In this document: piece by piece, positions 1 to 4,929 of the stretch
Numbering within the stretch: the stretch's first letter is position 1
Layout of the letters: each line of letters opens with the position of its first letter
Source: Nitrososphaeraceae archaeon
Lineage (GTDB): Archaea > Thermoproteota > Nitrososphaeria > Nitrososphaerales > Nitrososphaeraceae
Direction of reading: 5' to 3'
NCBI GenBank assembly: GCA_025937665.1
Contig: JAICQW010000134.1
Location: forward strand, 1-5,235
Length of the DNA: 5,235 nt
The notes under the pieces: model-generated
What the model was told of the DNA's origin: nothing
Seen by the model: only the letters and a program-made list of their open reading frames with translations
The model's database searches: none
Position numbers and translations under genes: made by a program

Positions 1-1
1 T

Positions 2-211
2 ATACTGGGATATAGTATGAATATAGCATCAAAGATAACTTCTCTAACAGGTGCAAATAAAGTATCTATAGGAGAAAATGTATACAAATCACTAGATTCT
101 AACACACAGAGCCAATTTCGTGAGATATTACTTCCTGACAATAGATGGAAATATATTAACTATGGAACTGATAAGCCATACAAAGTTTACATGTTAATGG
201 ACGTCACGTAA
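2..211 (+). CDS. Class III adenylate/guanylate cyclase domain protein, C-terminal end (partial, runs off left edge)
   Basis: The frame is open from the left edge to a TAA at 209-211, giving 69 visible residues; the ATG at 17 is internal, because the frame continues upstream of it. The segment ILGYSMNIASKITSLTG matches the end of the class III nucleotidyl cyclase catalytic domain, where a Gly-x-x-x-Asn-x-Ala-x-Arg motif provides the Asn and Arg that stabilise the transition state when cAMP or cGMP is formed from ATP or GTP. The Asn is present, but the Arg position holds Lys (NIASK). The tail, with its VSIGENVYKSL and PYKVYML segments, fits the closing strands of the fold. The upstream sensor or catalytic part lies outside the window, so the input signal and actual activity cannot be judged. 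Alternative: a cyclase-homology domain without activity. Confidence 0.72.
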   Translation: MLGYSMNIASKITSLTGANKVSIGENVYKSLDSNTQSQFREILLPDNRWKYINYGTDKPYKVYMLMDVT

Positions 212-542
212 TCTGGTATTTTCCGTTGAATCGTTTATATCTGTGAAACATGATGGCAATTTCTTCTGTTGACATGTTGACATGTTGATCTGAACCCCAT
301 TGGTTAGGGTTGTATTTACTTGAGCACAAATTTGCTACACTGAAGACGCATTAATGGAGCTCAATAAGCTGACTAAGATAGCCTATGTCGACCTTTAACC
401 TCTGAATAAATAGTTTTATTCTTAGATGAGTTAGGGGCTAGTTTATTTCCAAGCCCTCGTGTGTATCTGATCACATACTCACCAAATATTCTTTATTTAT
501 TCATTGTATAACAAAACGAACAACAAGATAAGGTGTGGTATT
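212..542. other. Non-coding stretch between cyclase and dps
   Basis: No convincing gene is visible on either strand in these roughly 330 bases. The stretch holds a short 8-bp tandem repeat at 267-288. It also holds a start-less open minus-strand frame of about 35 codons (roughly 378-480) that resembles no family I know. The two flanking genes converge, so this is a shared 3' region where transcripts of both would end. No stable long hairpin was seen. Confidence 0.5.
267..288. repeat. 8-bp tandem repeat TGTTGACA, about 2.75 copies
   Basis: TGTTGACA occurs at 267-274 and 275-282, followed by a partial third copy TGTTGA at 283-288. It lies in the non-coding DNA between two convergent genes. It is too short for CRISPR and most simply reflects replication slippage. 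Confidence 0.7.
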
Positions 543-548
543 AAAAAA
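543..548 (-). terminator. Poly-T terminator of dps
   Basis: A run of six T residues on the minus strand (AAAAAA on the plus strand) follows directly after the dps stop codon. Archaeal RNA polymerase commonly terminates at short U-runs without a hairpin, so this is a plausible 3' end. The assignment rests only on position and composition. Confidence 0.45.
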
Positions 549-1064
549 TTATCCTTTGTCTAAATGAGCTCTTAACATCCATGCCATTTTCTCATGCTTC
601 TCCATTAGTCCAATCAAGAAGTCGTTTGTACCCATATCGTGATATTCGTCTTCACACCTATCTGCATCTTTACGTAGCGTTCTAACTACTTGTTCATGGT
701 TTGCTAAGAGATTTGAAATCATTGTAATATCATTAGGGTATTCTCCAGGTGATTCTTTTAATCTACCATGTTCTAAATACTCAGAATATGTTCCTAATGA
801 TTTCCCATTTAAATCACGAATTCTTTCTGCTACCTCATCTATAATTTCATCAAGTGTCTCATATTGCCCTCTAAAAAATGCATGTCTTTCACTAAAATCA
901 GGTCCAATAACATTCCAATGATAATTTTTAGTCTTGATGTAAAGGATATTTTCATCACACAATATACGGGTGAGAATCTCTATGACACCATGCCGAGCCT
1001 GTTTTGACAGCTCTATATTTATATCAGCCCTGCTTTCTCTTGTAAGCTGACTTGTTTTCTCCAT
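549..1064 (-). CDS. dps: Dps-family ferritin-like protein (ferroxidase)
   Basis: This 171-residue protein has the typical Dps/ferritin-like length and four-helix pattern. Dps proteins assemble as 12-subunit shells that oxidise Fe(II), often with hydrogen peroxide, store it as ferric mineral, and protect DNA from oxidative damage in the cytoplasm. The diagnostic intersubunit ferroxidase site is present: KNYHWN gives His49, then His61 (12 later), Asp76 (15 later) and Glu80 (4 later, in DEVAERI), the same spacing as classical Dps. The KSLGTYSEYL segment also fits the family. A hydrophilic N-terminal extension of about 20 residues could contact DNA, but this is inferred. The ATG at 1064 is chosen because a TATA-like box lies about 30 bp upstream, leaving a very short leader; an in-frame TTG at 1073 would add three residues. 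The gene is intact and monocistronic, unlike several of its neighbours. Confidence 0.93.
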   Translation of the reverse strand: MEKTSQLTRESRADINIELSKQARHGVIEILTRILCDENILYIKTKNYHWNVIGPDFSERHAFFRGQYETLDEIIDEVAERIRDLNGKSLGTYSEYLEHGRLKESPGEYPNDITMISNLLANHEQVVRTLRKDADRCEDEYHDMGTNDFLIGLMEKHEKMAWMLRAHLDKG

Positions 1065-1073
1065 ATTTATCAA

Positions 1074-1320
1074 TTAAGTTTGTGTAACATCGCATAAAAA
1101 GGTGGTCGGAATCATGTTCTGAAATAGACAGCGTCGAAGTATATTCTAAATATTACCTTGCTCTATCGTGAAAAATTCTTCATATTCAATTGGCATTACT
1201 TGGTTATTATTCTACATTCATTGTATATTACAGCGAAAACATGACTGCCACAATATAATCTAGGTTCAAACACTTTCGGACTTTATCAATAAATACCTCA
1301 GTAACTTAATACAGTCAATG
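1074..1320. other. Intergenic region upstream of dps
   Basis: About 250 A+T-rich bases lie between dps and the zinc-finger frame. Apart from the dps promoter at its left end, no open frame with family resemblance, no tRNA and no repeat was recognised. Confidence 0.45.
1093..1100 (-). promoter_or_regulatory. Archaeal TATA box for dps
   Basis: TTTTTATG on the minus strand, preceded by an A/C-rich BRE-like stretch (GACCACC), lies about 30 bp upstream of the dps ATG. With the usual 25-27 bp from TATA box to start site, transcription would begin around 1071, giving an almost leaderless mRNA. No additional operator dyad was recognised here. Confidence 0.45.
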
Positions 1321-1323
1321 TAA

Positions 1324-1443
1324 GAATACGAGGGAGGCACATTTAGGTGTACAATTTGTGCAAAAGAGTTTATTTTAAAAGATGAGGCCGATAGGCATTC
1401 TTCAGAAGCTCATTCGGAAGAAAGAACTAATATAATGGAATGA
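1324..1443 (+). pseudogene. Small C2H2 zinc-finger protein lacking a start codon
   Basis: A frame open from an in-frame TAA (1321) to TGA at 1441-1443 encodes a short acidic peptide with a textbook C2H2 finger. CTIC begins at 1348, then come 12 residues, then HSSEAH, giving Cys-x2-Cys-x12-His-x4-His with the expected Phe in KEF. Such tiny single-finger proteins are frequent in Nitrososphaeria; they bind zinc and may contact nucleic acid or protein, but individual roles are unknown. No ATG, GTG or TTG lies in frame before the first Cys. A strong Shine-Dalgarno-like GAGGGAGG at 1330-1337 sits 7 nt before AGG (1345), which immediately precedes TGT, so AGG may be a mutated ATG. The stop lies 4 bp from the stop of the convergent zinc-ribbon gene. 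It could be a dead gene, use an unusual start, or carry a sequencing error. Confidence 0.5.
1330..1337 (+). promoter_or_regulatory. Shine-Dalgarno-like site of the C2H2 frame
   Basis: GAGGGAGG complements the 3' end of 16S rRNA and ends 7 nt before the AGG triplet at 1345. Its good spacing to a non-start triplet is the main reason to suspect that the start codon was lost by substitution. Confidence 0.4.
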
Positions 1444-1447
1444 TATA

Positions 1448-1916
1448 CTATTTTCCTTTAGCTCTATCGTTACTCTTTTTAAATCCAAATTCTAGCTCTA
1501 CTCCACGCTTTTCATTATAATTAAAGGTAAACTCTTCGTTTGGTAATATGGGAAAGGTTGAGATTGAAGTGTTACCACAGATAGGACATTTATTACTAGG
1601 GACTCTAGACTTATCAAAATAGGTAGCACACCAATGGCATGTTTCACATAGAACGAATACGGAGTCTACTAAACCATACTTTTGCTTTCACCGTTACCCA
1701 ATACTGAACTCTGATACGACCATTTTTATTTCTTTTACGTATTATCAGAATATCCTCTTAGCAATGGCATAAATTGTCAAACATACCTAAGCAGTGTTCA
1801 CAATAATATTTTTCACGCGAAGTGCGTATAATCTTAGTATGTTTGTCTTTATTGGTTCTCCAGCAGCTATTGCACCTCAATACAAAATCATTGATGGCTG
1901 GATCCCACTCCTCCAT
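1448..1916 (-). pseudogene. Multi-zinc-ribbon protein, broken by a stop and a frameshift
   Basis: From the ATG at 1916 the reading gives a protein with CNSC at residues 15-18, CEHC at 39-42 and CHC at 50-52, then a TAA at 1758-1760 (codon 53). Past the stop the same frame continues sensibly (EDILIIRKRNKNGRIRVQYW) to about 1684. A shift of one base then restores the C-terminal half with CETCHWC, CPICG and an acidic-to-basic tail ending at 1448. The shift coincides with a run of four A on the minus strand (1680-1683), and removing one A restores the frame. The repaired product would be about 155 residues with at least two zinc ribbons, as in archaeal nucleic-acid or protein-binding ribbon proteins; I do not recognise the exact family. 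The promoter is still intact. Two independent lesions favour a true pseudogene over a single sequencing error. Confidence 0.68.
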
Positions 1917-1939
1917 TGTTCATAGACTGTTAGAACAGG

Positions 1940-1947
1940 TATATAAG
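1940..1947 (-). promoter_or_regulatory. TATA box of the zinc-ribbon pseudogene
   Basis: CTTATATA on the minus strand is centred about 27 bp before the ATG at 1916, the geometry of a leaderless archaeal gene. It supports 1916 as the original start and suggests that the broken gene may still be transcribed. Confidence 0.5.
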
Positions 1948-2030
1948 AGGAAATCGTTTTTAGAAAAGTTTTCGTACGGAGCGTTAGCTGTGTACAGAAG
2001 AAATTATCTGGATGTGCTAAATGTGCTAAA

Positions 2031-2165
2031 TCAGAGGTCTTCATTTACAATTAATGTCAATGTGGACTGAACTCGGTCTAATTCTTTAATATCTAGTCCT
2101 TTGGTTCCGTTTATTAAATCCCTAAAGATACGGGTTAGGAGAAATCCAGTATACTCCCAGCATGG
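2031..2165 (-). pseudogene. Start-less remnant of an unrecognised protein
   Basis: A minus-strand frame bounded by TAG (2166-2168) and TGA (2031-2033) encodes 44 residues without any start codon. The composition looks protein-like rather than random: the segment TRIFRDLINGTKGLDIKEL suggests two amphipathic helices with alternating charged and aliphatic residues. I do not recognise a family. The first 15 or so residues continue sensibly from the upstream stop, so an N-terminal part may have been lost by mutation or deletion. It lies 115 bp upstream of the zinc-ribbon pseudogene on the same strand. It may also be a chance open frame. Confidence 0.3.
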
Positions 2166-2221
2166 CTACAGATTATAATATTTGTTTTAGCGCAGCAGAC
2201 TCAATATGAGGACGATGCTAA

Positions 2222-2383
2222 CTATACGCGAATTTTTCGCCACTTGTTATCTATTATAGCAATAACTTTTCTGCCATTTTTTCCTCTTCTTAAACCTTCA
2301 ATCGCTATTGAGCCTATAAACCCCAGTATGATGGCAGATCCTATTCCAATTGAAAATACGTCCACGAGTGTCATTGTAACCAT
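2222..2383 (-). CDS. Very small single-helix membrane protein (53 aa)
   Basis: The frame runs from ATG at 2383 to TAG at 2222-2224 and is preceded by a GGTAGG ribosome-binding-like sequence about 10 nt upstream, which supports this start. Residues about 5-29 form a hydrophobic segment rich in Ile, Gly and Ala (FSIGIGSAIILGFIGSIAI). They are followed by a strongly basic stretch (LRRGKNGRK), which by the positive-inside rule places the C-terminus in the cytoplasm. The gene starts 15 bp after the stop of another tiny membrane protein gene, so the two are almost certainly cotranscribed. Function is unknown. Plausible roles, by inference only, are accessory subunits of a membrane complex or a helix-helix partner pair. 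The family was not recognised. Confidence 0.6.
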   Translation of the reverse strand: MVTMTLVDVFSIGIGSAIILGFIGSIAIEGLRRGKNGRKVIAIIDNKWRKIRV

Positions 2384-2398
2384 CTTATTATTCCTACC

Positions 2399-2539
2399 TT
2401 ATTTTTGATCAATAGATATTGTCGGAACCACTTCTGCCTTTCTTTTACCTATTCTTCCCTTCGCTATTCTATATGATAATTCCATTGCAATATAGGTTGG
2501 TGCAAAACCAATAGCTAACCACATAATATTCTCAAACAT
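2399..2539 (-). CDS. Very small membrane protein (46 aa), first gene of a two-gene unit
   Basis: The frame runs from ATG at 2539 to TAA at 2399-2401. Residues about 5-20 are hydrophobic and aromatic (IMWLAIGFAPTYIAME), followed by YRIAKGRIGKRK, a basic cytoplasmic-looking segment, and a short polar tail. The arrangement, one helix with a basic flank, mirrors the downstream gene that begins 15 bp later, so the pair looks like a functional unit. No good Shine-Dalgarno sequence precedes the ATG. A TATA-like GATATTTT centred about 30 bp upstream would give a very short leader. Upstream lies an unusual cluster of TTATGATA-type repeats that could regulate it. The frame is undamaged although the next gene upstream is frameshifted, which suggests that this pair is maintained. 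No family recognised. Confidence 0.58.
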   Translation of the reverse strand: MFENIMWLAIGFAPTYIAMELSYRIAKGRIGKRKAEVVPTISIDQK

Positions 2540-2614
2540 TCTGCATTATCAAATTAAGTTATCCCAAAATATCGTATTAGATTTAGTCAAAAGCAGACCT
2601 TATCACTCCACTTG

Positions 2615-2634
2615 TATTATGAGGTCTCATAATA
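2615..2634. promoter_or_regulatory. 20-bp palindrome, possible operator
   Basis: TATTATGAG-GT-CTCATAATA is a perfect inverted repeat with 9-bp arms and a 2-bp centre. It lies about 75 bp upstream of the small membrane protein gene at 2539. The half-site TTATGA recurs nearby at 2637-2644 and in the dyad at 2696-2721. Such compact dyads are typical of dimeric regulator sites, but no regulator is identified. It could also form a small hairpin in RNA. Confidence 0.5.
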
Positions 2635-2695
2635 TGTTATGATAAGTATACAGTTGATTGAATAATTAACGTTCGAGCTGAGAAAAGAGTCATGC

Positions 2696-2721
2696 TTATG
2701 ATAAAATTTTTCATATCATAA
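2696..2721. promoter_or_regulatory. Inverted repeat TTATGATA / TATCATAA
   Basis: Eight-base arms (2696-2703 and 2714-2721) are separated by a 10-nt A/T-rich spacer. The arms share the TTATGA core with the palindrome at 2615-2634, and a single direct copy of TTATGATA stands at 2637-2644. The centres of the two dyads are 84 bp apart, near a whole number of helical turns. Confidence 0.45.
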
Positions 2722-2759
2722 TGCACATATTTCATACAATGAGTCAAAAACACCAATTA

Positions 2760-3000
2760 TTAATAGCAAATTCTATAATTGAATCTACGCACAACGGAAG
2801 CAAATGCGAAAACTTTGGAAACAAAATCTGCAATTGCGGATACTGCAGAATTGAGGGCTAATACCCCCAGTTGATTTATAGAAAATCCGCGTCACAACGA
2901 CAAGTCCTGTACCTAAAATTCTTGCAATCATAGAATGTTGATATTCATTGACGTAAACCTGACCGTATAGATAGGAGACTAGAGCATCGCCAGTAATCAT
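2760..3000 (-). pseudogene. Small hydrophobic protein gene with one frameshift
   Basis: From ATG at 3000 the first frame gives MITGDALVSYLYGQVYVNEY and continues to a hydrophobic ARILGTGLVVVT. It then loses protein character and would end in an unlikely Cys/Phe/Arg-rich tail. Shifting by one base at about 2888-2891 (GACGCGG, one base extra) gives a smooth continuation GFSINQLGVLALNSAVSAIA followed by DFVSKVFAFASVVRR, ending at TAA 2760-2762. The repaired protein is about 79 residues with a hydrophobic or amphipathic C-terminal half that may associate with the membrane. I do not recognise the family. The gene diverges from the damaged gene at 3080, with 79 bp shared between the starts. A sequencing indel is the main alternative to real decay. 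Confidence 0.5.
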
Positions 3001-3050
3001 GGTGTTCCAGCTCGTGCCCTAATAGCGAGAATGTGGTCCCCTACAAACCT

Positions 3051-3060
3051 CTTAATATTG
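3051..3060 (+). promoter_or_regulatory. TATA-like box of the 3080 gene
   Basis: CTTAATATTG is centred about 25 bp upstream of the ATG at 3080, consistent with a leaderless archaeal promoter. It lies in the 79-bp gap between two divergent genes. Confidence 0.35.
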
Positions 3061-3079
3061 GCCTACCAGATGTCACGGT

Positions 3080-3522
3080 ATGTCGTTAGGAGAAAAACTT
3101 TTCGAGGAAAGTGGCGAGATAACAGGGTTTAAAATAACTAAAGTTCATCCAATTGAGGGAGTAACAACAGAAGTCAGCTTCACGTCAGAAATCAAAGGCG
3201 AGGCAGGTATCCAAGCGGTCAAATCCTTGGCTCAGGTACAATGACTAAATATCCTCATGGTATAATTGACGGCATCTGGCACGGGTCACTGATGATAGCC
3301 GAAGATGGCTCCCAATTTATGTGGTGGGCGCATGAAAAAAGCAAGGTACTCGAAGGTGGTAATATCAAAGGGTTGAATATAATGACAGGATTTACGAATT
3401 CACAAAAATTGTCTTGGATGAATAATATTATTTTGGCACTGGAGATATCTGGCTCGGTGTTATCTCAAAAATTCAAGGCAATTGGATTTGGAGTAGTAAA
3501 AAAAGTTCTTGGACTCGGATAA
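3080..3522 (+). pseudogene. Conserved-looking ~147-residue protein, broken by a -1 frameshift
   Basis: From ATG at 3080 the frame reads MSLGEKLFEESGEITGFKIT and on to SFTSEIKGE, then runs into a TGA at about 3241. In the next frame the protein continues as GRYPSGQILGSGTMTKYPHG and through FMWWAHEKSKV to TGFTNSQKLSWMNN. Restoring one G in GAGGC (3201-3204) to GAGGGC gives an uninterrupted KGEGRYPSGQ junction. The alternating polar/hydrophobic pattern and Gly-rich turns suggest a small beta-barrel such as a lipocalin-like or DUF3224-like fold, but this is only inferred. The last residues (GVVKKVLGLG) look unlike the rest, so a second lesion near 3490 is possible. A TATA-like CTTAATATTG about 25 bp upstream fits a leaderless start. 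The ATG at 3241 is internal to the original gene and would encode only the C-terminal two thirds. Confidence 0.62.
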
Positions 3523-3718
3523 TCTTGAATACAATCTCTGGCTCTTCCTTATTTGATTTGTGATTCTTACGCCTTCTAGCACAGCTAACAAGGGTATAAT
3601 CTAATTCAGTATACTTAATCGATAAATCACTATATAAAAGATGGACTGAGGTTAGTTCAGCGGCTCACCCTTATGACTCCAGATTGAATAATGAACCCGC
3701 TAGCTCCTGTAAGCCTTC

Positions 3719-3762
3719 GATTCTATTTCAAGAATCAATAGATCGTTCGACCTAATAGAATC
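3719..3762. repeat. Inverted repeat GATTCTATT / AATAGAATC
   Basis: Perfect 9-bp arms (3719-3727 and 3754-3762) enclose 26 nt. A nested alternative pairing, GATTCT with AGAATC (3731-3736), exists inside. It lies in non-coding DNA and could be a hairpin in a transcript, or the scar of a small element. No target-site duplication was identified. Confidence 0.45.
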
Positions 3763-3786
3763 AGAGGTTGCGATGGAAGTGGGAGT

Positions 3787-3810
3787 AGAGAAAAAGAAAA
3801 AAGAGGAGGA
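3787..3810 (+). repeat. 24-nt polypurine tract
   Basis: An uninterrupted run of A and G occupies 3787-3810 and ends in GAGGAGGA. It may simply be low-complexity sequence; on the minus strand it gives a pyrimidine run downstream of the AbrB-like remnant, where transcription could end. Confidence 0.5.
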
Positions 3811-3834
3811 CGACTTTGCATTATTTCCTCTGTT

Positions 3835-3964
3835 CTACGTTACTTCTACACTTCCAGAGTGAGTTGACCTCCTTTTGATAAGAATCCCTTCCTCTGTTTC
3901 TTCTACCACAACATCTCTTGGATTATCCAATCCACGTTTCTAGCAATATCAATAGTAAAAACTA
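3835..3964 (-). pseudogene. AbrB/MazE-type (SpoVT-AbrB) remnant
   Basis: The minus strand reads GLDNPRDVVVEETEEGILIK, which matches the second half of the swapped-hairpin AbrB/MazE DNA-binding fold (a Gly-Leu-x-x-x-Asp-x-Val-x-Val-x-Glu...Gly-Ile-x-Ile-Lys pattern). The end is at TAG 3835-3837. Immediately upstream this frame hits TAG. A one-base shift at about 3937-3939 joins it to TLVFTIDIARK, the expected preceding beta-strand. Further upstream no start codon connects in frame; short frames from ATG at 4002 (MKRLFGWKT) and 4009 end quickly, so more lesions are likely. Such proteins act as transcription regulators or as antitoxins, but no toxin gene is adjacent. As it stands, no functional product is expected. 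Confidence 0.48.
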
Positions 3965-4011
3965 ATGTTATACTAAGTTTTCCAGCCAAACAGGCGTTTC
4001 ATTTTTCATTG

Positions 4012-4066
4012 ATTTCAATGTTACCTGAATTGACCACAAAATTTCAATGTTACCTGAATTGACCAC
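4012..4066. repeat. 26-bp direct repeat, two copies, 29-bp period
   Basis: The 26-bp unit starting ATTTCAATGTTACC and ending TTGACCAC occurs identically at 4012-4037 and 4041-4066, separated by AAA. It lies just upstream of the AbrB-like remnant and next to an A/T-rich TATA-like element at about 4067-4077. Two identical copies suggest a recent duplication. A 3-nt spacing and only two copies exclude a CRISPR array. Confidence 0.9.
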
Positions 4067-4117
4067 CATATTATAATTGCCAGTCTGGATCAGACAAATT
4101 GATAAGGGATACCCTTT

Positions 4118-4240
4118 ATGTATTCTTTAAGGCAAAGACTGGGGTTCAATCTTTCTCGCTCAGAAGATGATATCAAGGGATATTTGAAACAGGTCATACG
4201 AGAAGTACAAAACCAGAAGTCTCATCCAACCAACGATTAG
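4118..4240 (+). CDS. Possible 40-residue helical protein
   Basis: The frame runs from ATG at 4118 to TAG at 4238-4240. The product contains LRQRLGFNLSRSEDDIKGYL followed by KQVIREVQNQK, a charged amphipathic helix pattern that looks protein-like. There is no Shine-Dalgarno sequence. A TATA-like ATTATAATT at about 4069-4077 would leave a leader of roughly 20 nt. After the stop, another frame (about 4169-4354, no start codon) also reads sensibly (TVGKFNFSLPIKINK), so this could be the front part of a longer frameshifted gene. Family not recognised; existence uncertain. Confidence 0.3.
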   Translation: MYSLRQRLGFNLSRSEDDIKGYLKQVIREVQNQKSHPTND

Positions 4241-4334
4241 AGCAACCACTTAAAACGGTTGGGAAATTCAATTTCAGTTTACCGATTAAAATAAACAAGT
4301 TACCGTATAGAAATGATAACGCCACCGATGAGGC

Positions 4335-4604
4335 TTATGAGTGCTGTTGTGTGTGATGATTGCGTGGTCTATAAAACCACAATTGACTATTTCCACCATG
4401 AGTACTCATCTGTACTAGTCTCATTCCAGTGATTCTTTTTATCTTGTATAATGCCTTTGTGTCTGCATGAAAATCATTTGTATTGAAAATGAGGAAGTCT
4501 CTGCTTCCGTCTGCAATATATTCAAAGCCACAGTCTTTTGTAGAATCTAAAATGTCCCATATCCACTCTTCACACTCATCTATCGGAAGTAGTGTTGGTT
4601 TCAT
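4335..4604 (-). CDS. Hypothetical protein, 89 residues
   Basis: The frame runs from ATG at 4604 to the stop at 4335-4337. The product is acidic in its first half (LPIDECEEWIWDILDSTKDC) and contains SRDFLIFNTNDFHADTKALY, a patterned alternation of strands and turns typical of a folded alpha/beta domain. The His-rich end (NHHTQQHS) is degenerate-looking and may be a weakly constrained tail. No catalytic motif or family is recognised. An in-frame TTG at 4616 preceded by GTGAGG would add four residues; ATG is preferred, but the TTG spacing to a TATA-like CTTTATTG is also acceptable. No operon partner: the neighbouring frame at 4714-4884 lies about 110 bp upstream on the same strand. Confidence 0.55.
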   Translation of the reverse strand: MKPTLLPIDECEEWIWDILDSTKDCGFEYIADGSRDFLIFNTNDFHADTKALYKIKRITGMRLVQMSTHGGNSQLWFYRPRNHHTQQHS

Positions 4605-4713
4605 TAGTGTACTCAAGTCGTTTCCTCACTTCTCTCTTCTACAATAAAGCCTGCACTCAAAGTCTTATTAAGATATTACTATATTCTTCATATACCTACT
4701 TCTATAGGCATTT

Positions 4714-4884
4714 TTATTTTGCGATGTTTTCGATATATTTTAAGATGTCTTCAATGAGGATGGCCAACTTAATAGGTGATTTCGATGGTTGCCACTTTTT
4801 ATTATAAACATTAATAACAAATTGACCACTGCTTTTATTCATCGAAAATAGAACAAGATTTGCTAAAACCTCCTCAAAATACAT
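4714..4884 (-). CDS. Short hypothetical protein, possibly 5'-truncated
   Basis: From ATG at 4884 to TAA at 4714-4716 the frame encodes about 56 residues, including EEVLANLVLFSMNKSSGQFV and a C-terminal amphipathic helix PIKLAILIEDILKYIENIAK. The charge pattern and helix periodicity look genuine. The frame stays open further upstream (through YYYADCYEKD, to about 4998) without a start codon. Its far upstream Tyr-rich part is only the antisense of the isoleucine codons in the plus-strand gene at 4930. The real start could therefore be ATG 4884, or an upstream start may have been lost. Family and function are not recognised. It is divergent from the membrane protein gene, with 45 bp between the starts. 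Confidence 0.45.
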   Translation of the reverse strand: MYFEEVLANLVLFSMNKSSGQFVINVYNKKWQPSKSPIKLAILIEDILKYIENIAK

Positions 4885-4929
4885 ATCTTTTTCATAACAA
4901 TCTGCATAATAATAGAGGCTAAAAGCTAG

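Larger units (their letters stand above)
3523..3834. other. Gene-poor stretch with an inverted repeat and a polypurine tract
   Basis: No intact gene is seen. The minus strand is open without a start codon from 3664 to 3473. The 29-codon plus-strand frame at 3773-3862 mainly reflects a purine tract (KKKKEEDD) and is unlikely to be a gene. A TATATA element at 3629-3636 could serve either strand. A D-arm-like TTAGTTCAGCGG occurs at 3652-3663, but no tRNA can be folded around it. Confidence 0.4.

Noticed and set aside
1262..1275. GGTTCAAACAC resembling a tRNA B box
   Set aside because: No complementary T-stem, no D-arm upstream and no acceptor stem.
1822..2070. Plus-strand open frame of 82 codons starting at ATG 1822
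   Set aside because: It lies antisense to the start of the zinc-ribbon pseudogene and its TATA box, has no ribosome-binding site, and its composition is that of a shadow frame.
2200..3000. Insertion sequence or transposase
   Set aside because: No transposase motif, no terminal inverted repeats with target-site duplication; the dyads at 2615-2721 are too short and lie inside intergenic DNA.
3646..3735. tRNA-like signals: TTAGTTCAGCGG (A-box-like) and TTCGATTCT (T-loop-like)
   Set aside because: The spacing is about 18 nt too long, the T-stem does not pair, and no acceptor stem can be formed. A chance match or an unrecognisable remnant.
4012..4066. CRISPR array
   Set aside because: Only two repeats, separated by three bases; no spacers and no further copies.
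4592..4807. Plus-strand open frame of 71 codons, Phe/Tyr/Ser-rich
   Set aside because: It is antisense to the promoter region of the 4604 gene and to most of the 4714-4884 gene; its aromatic-rich composition is the usual result of reading A/T-rich antisense DNA.
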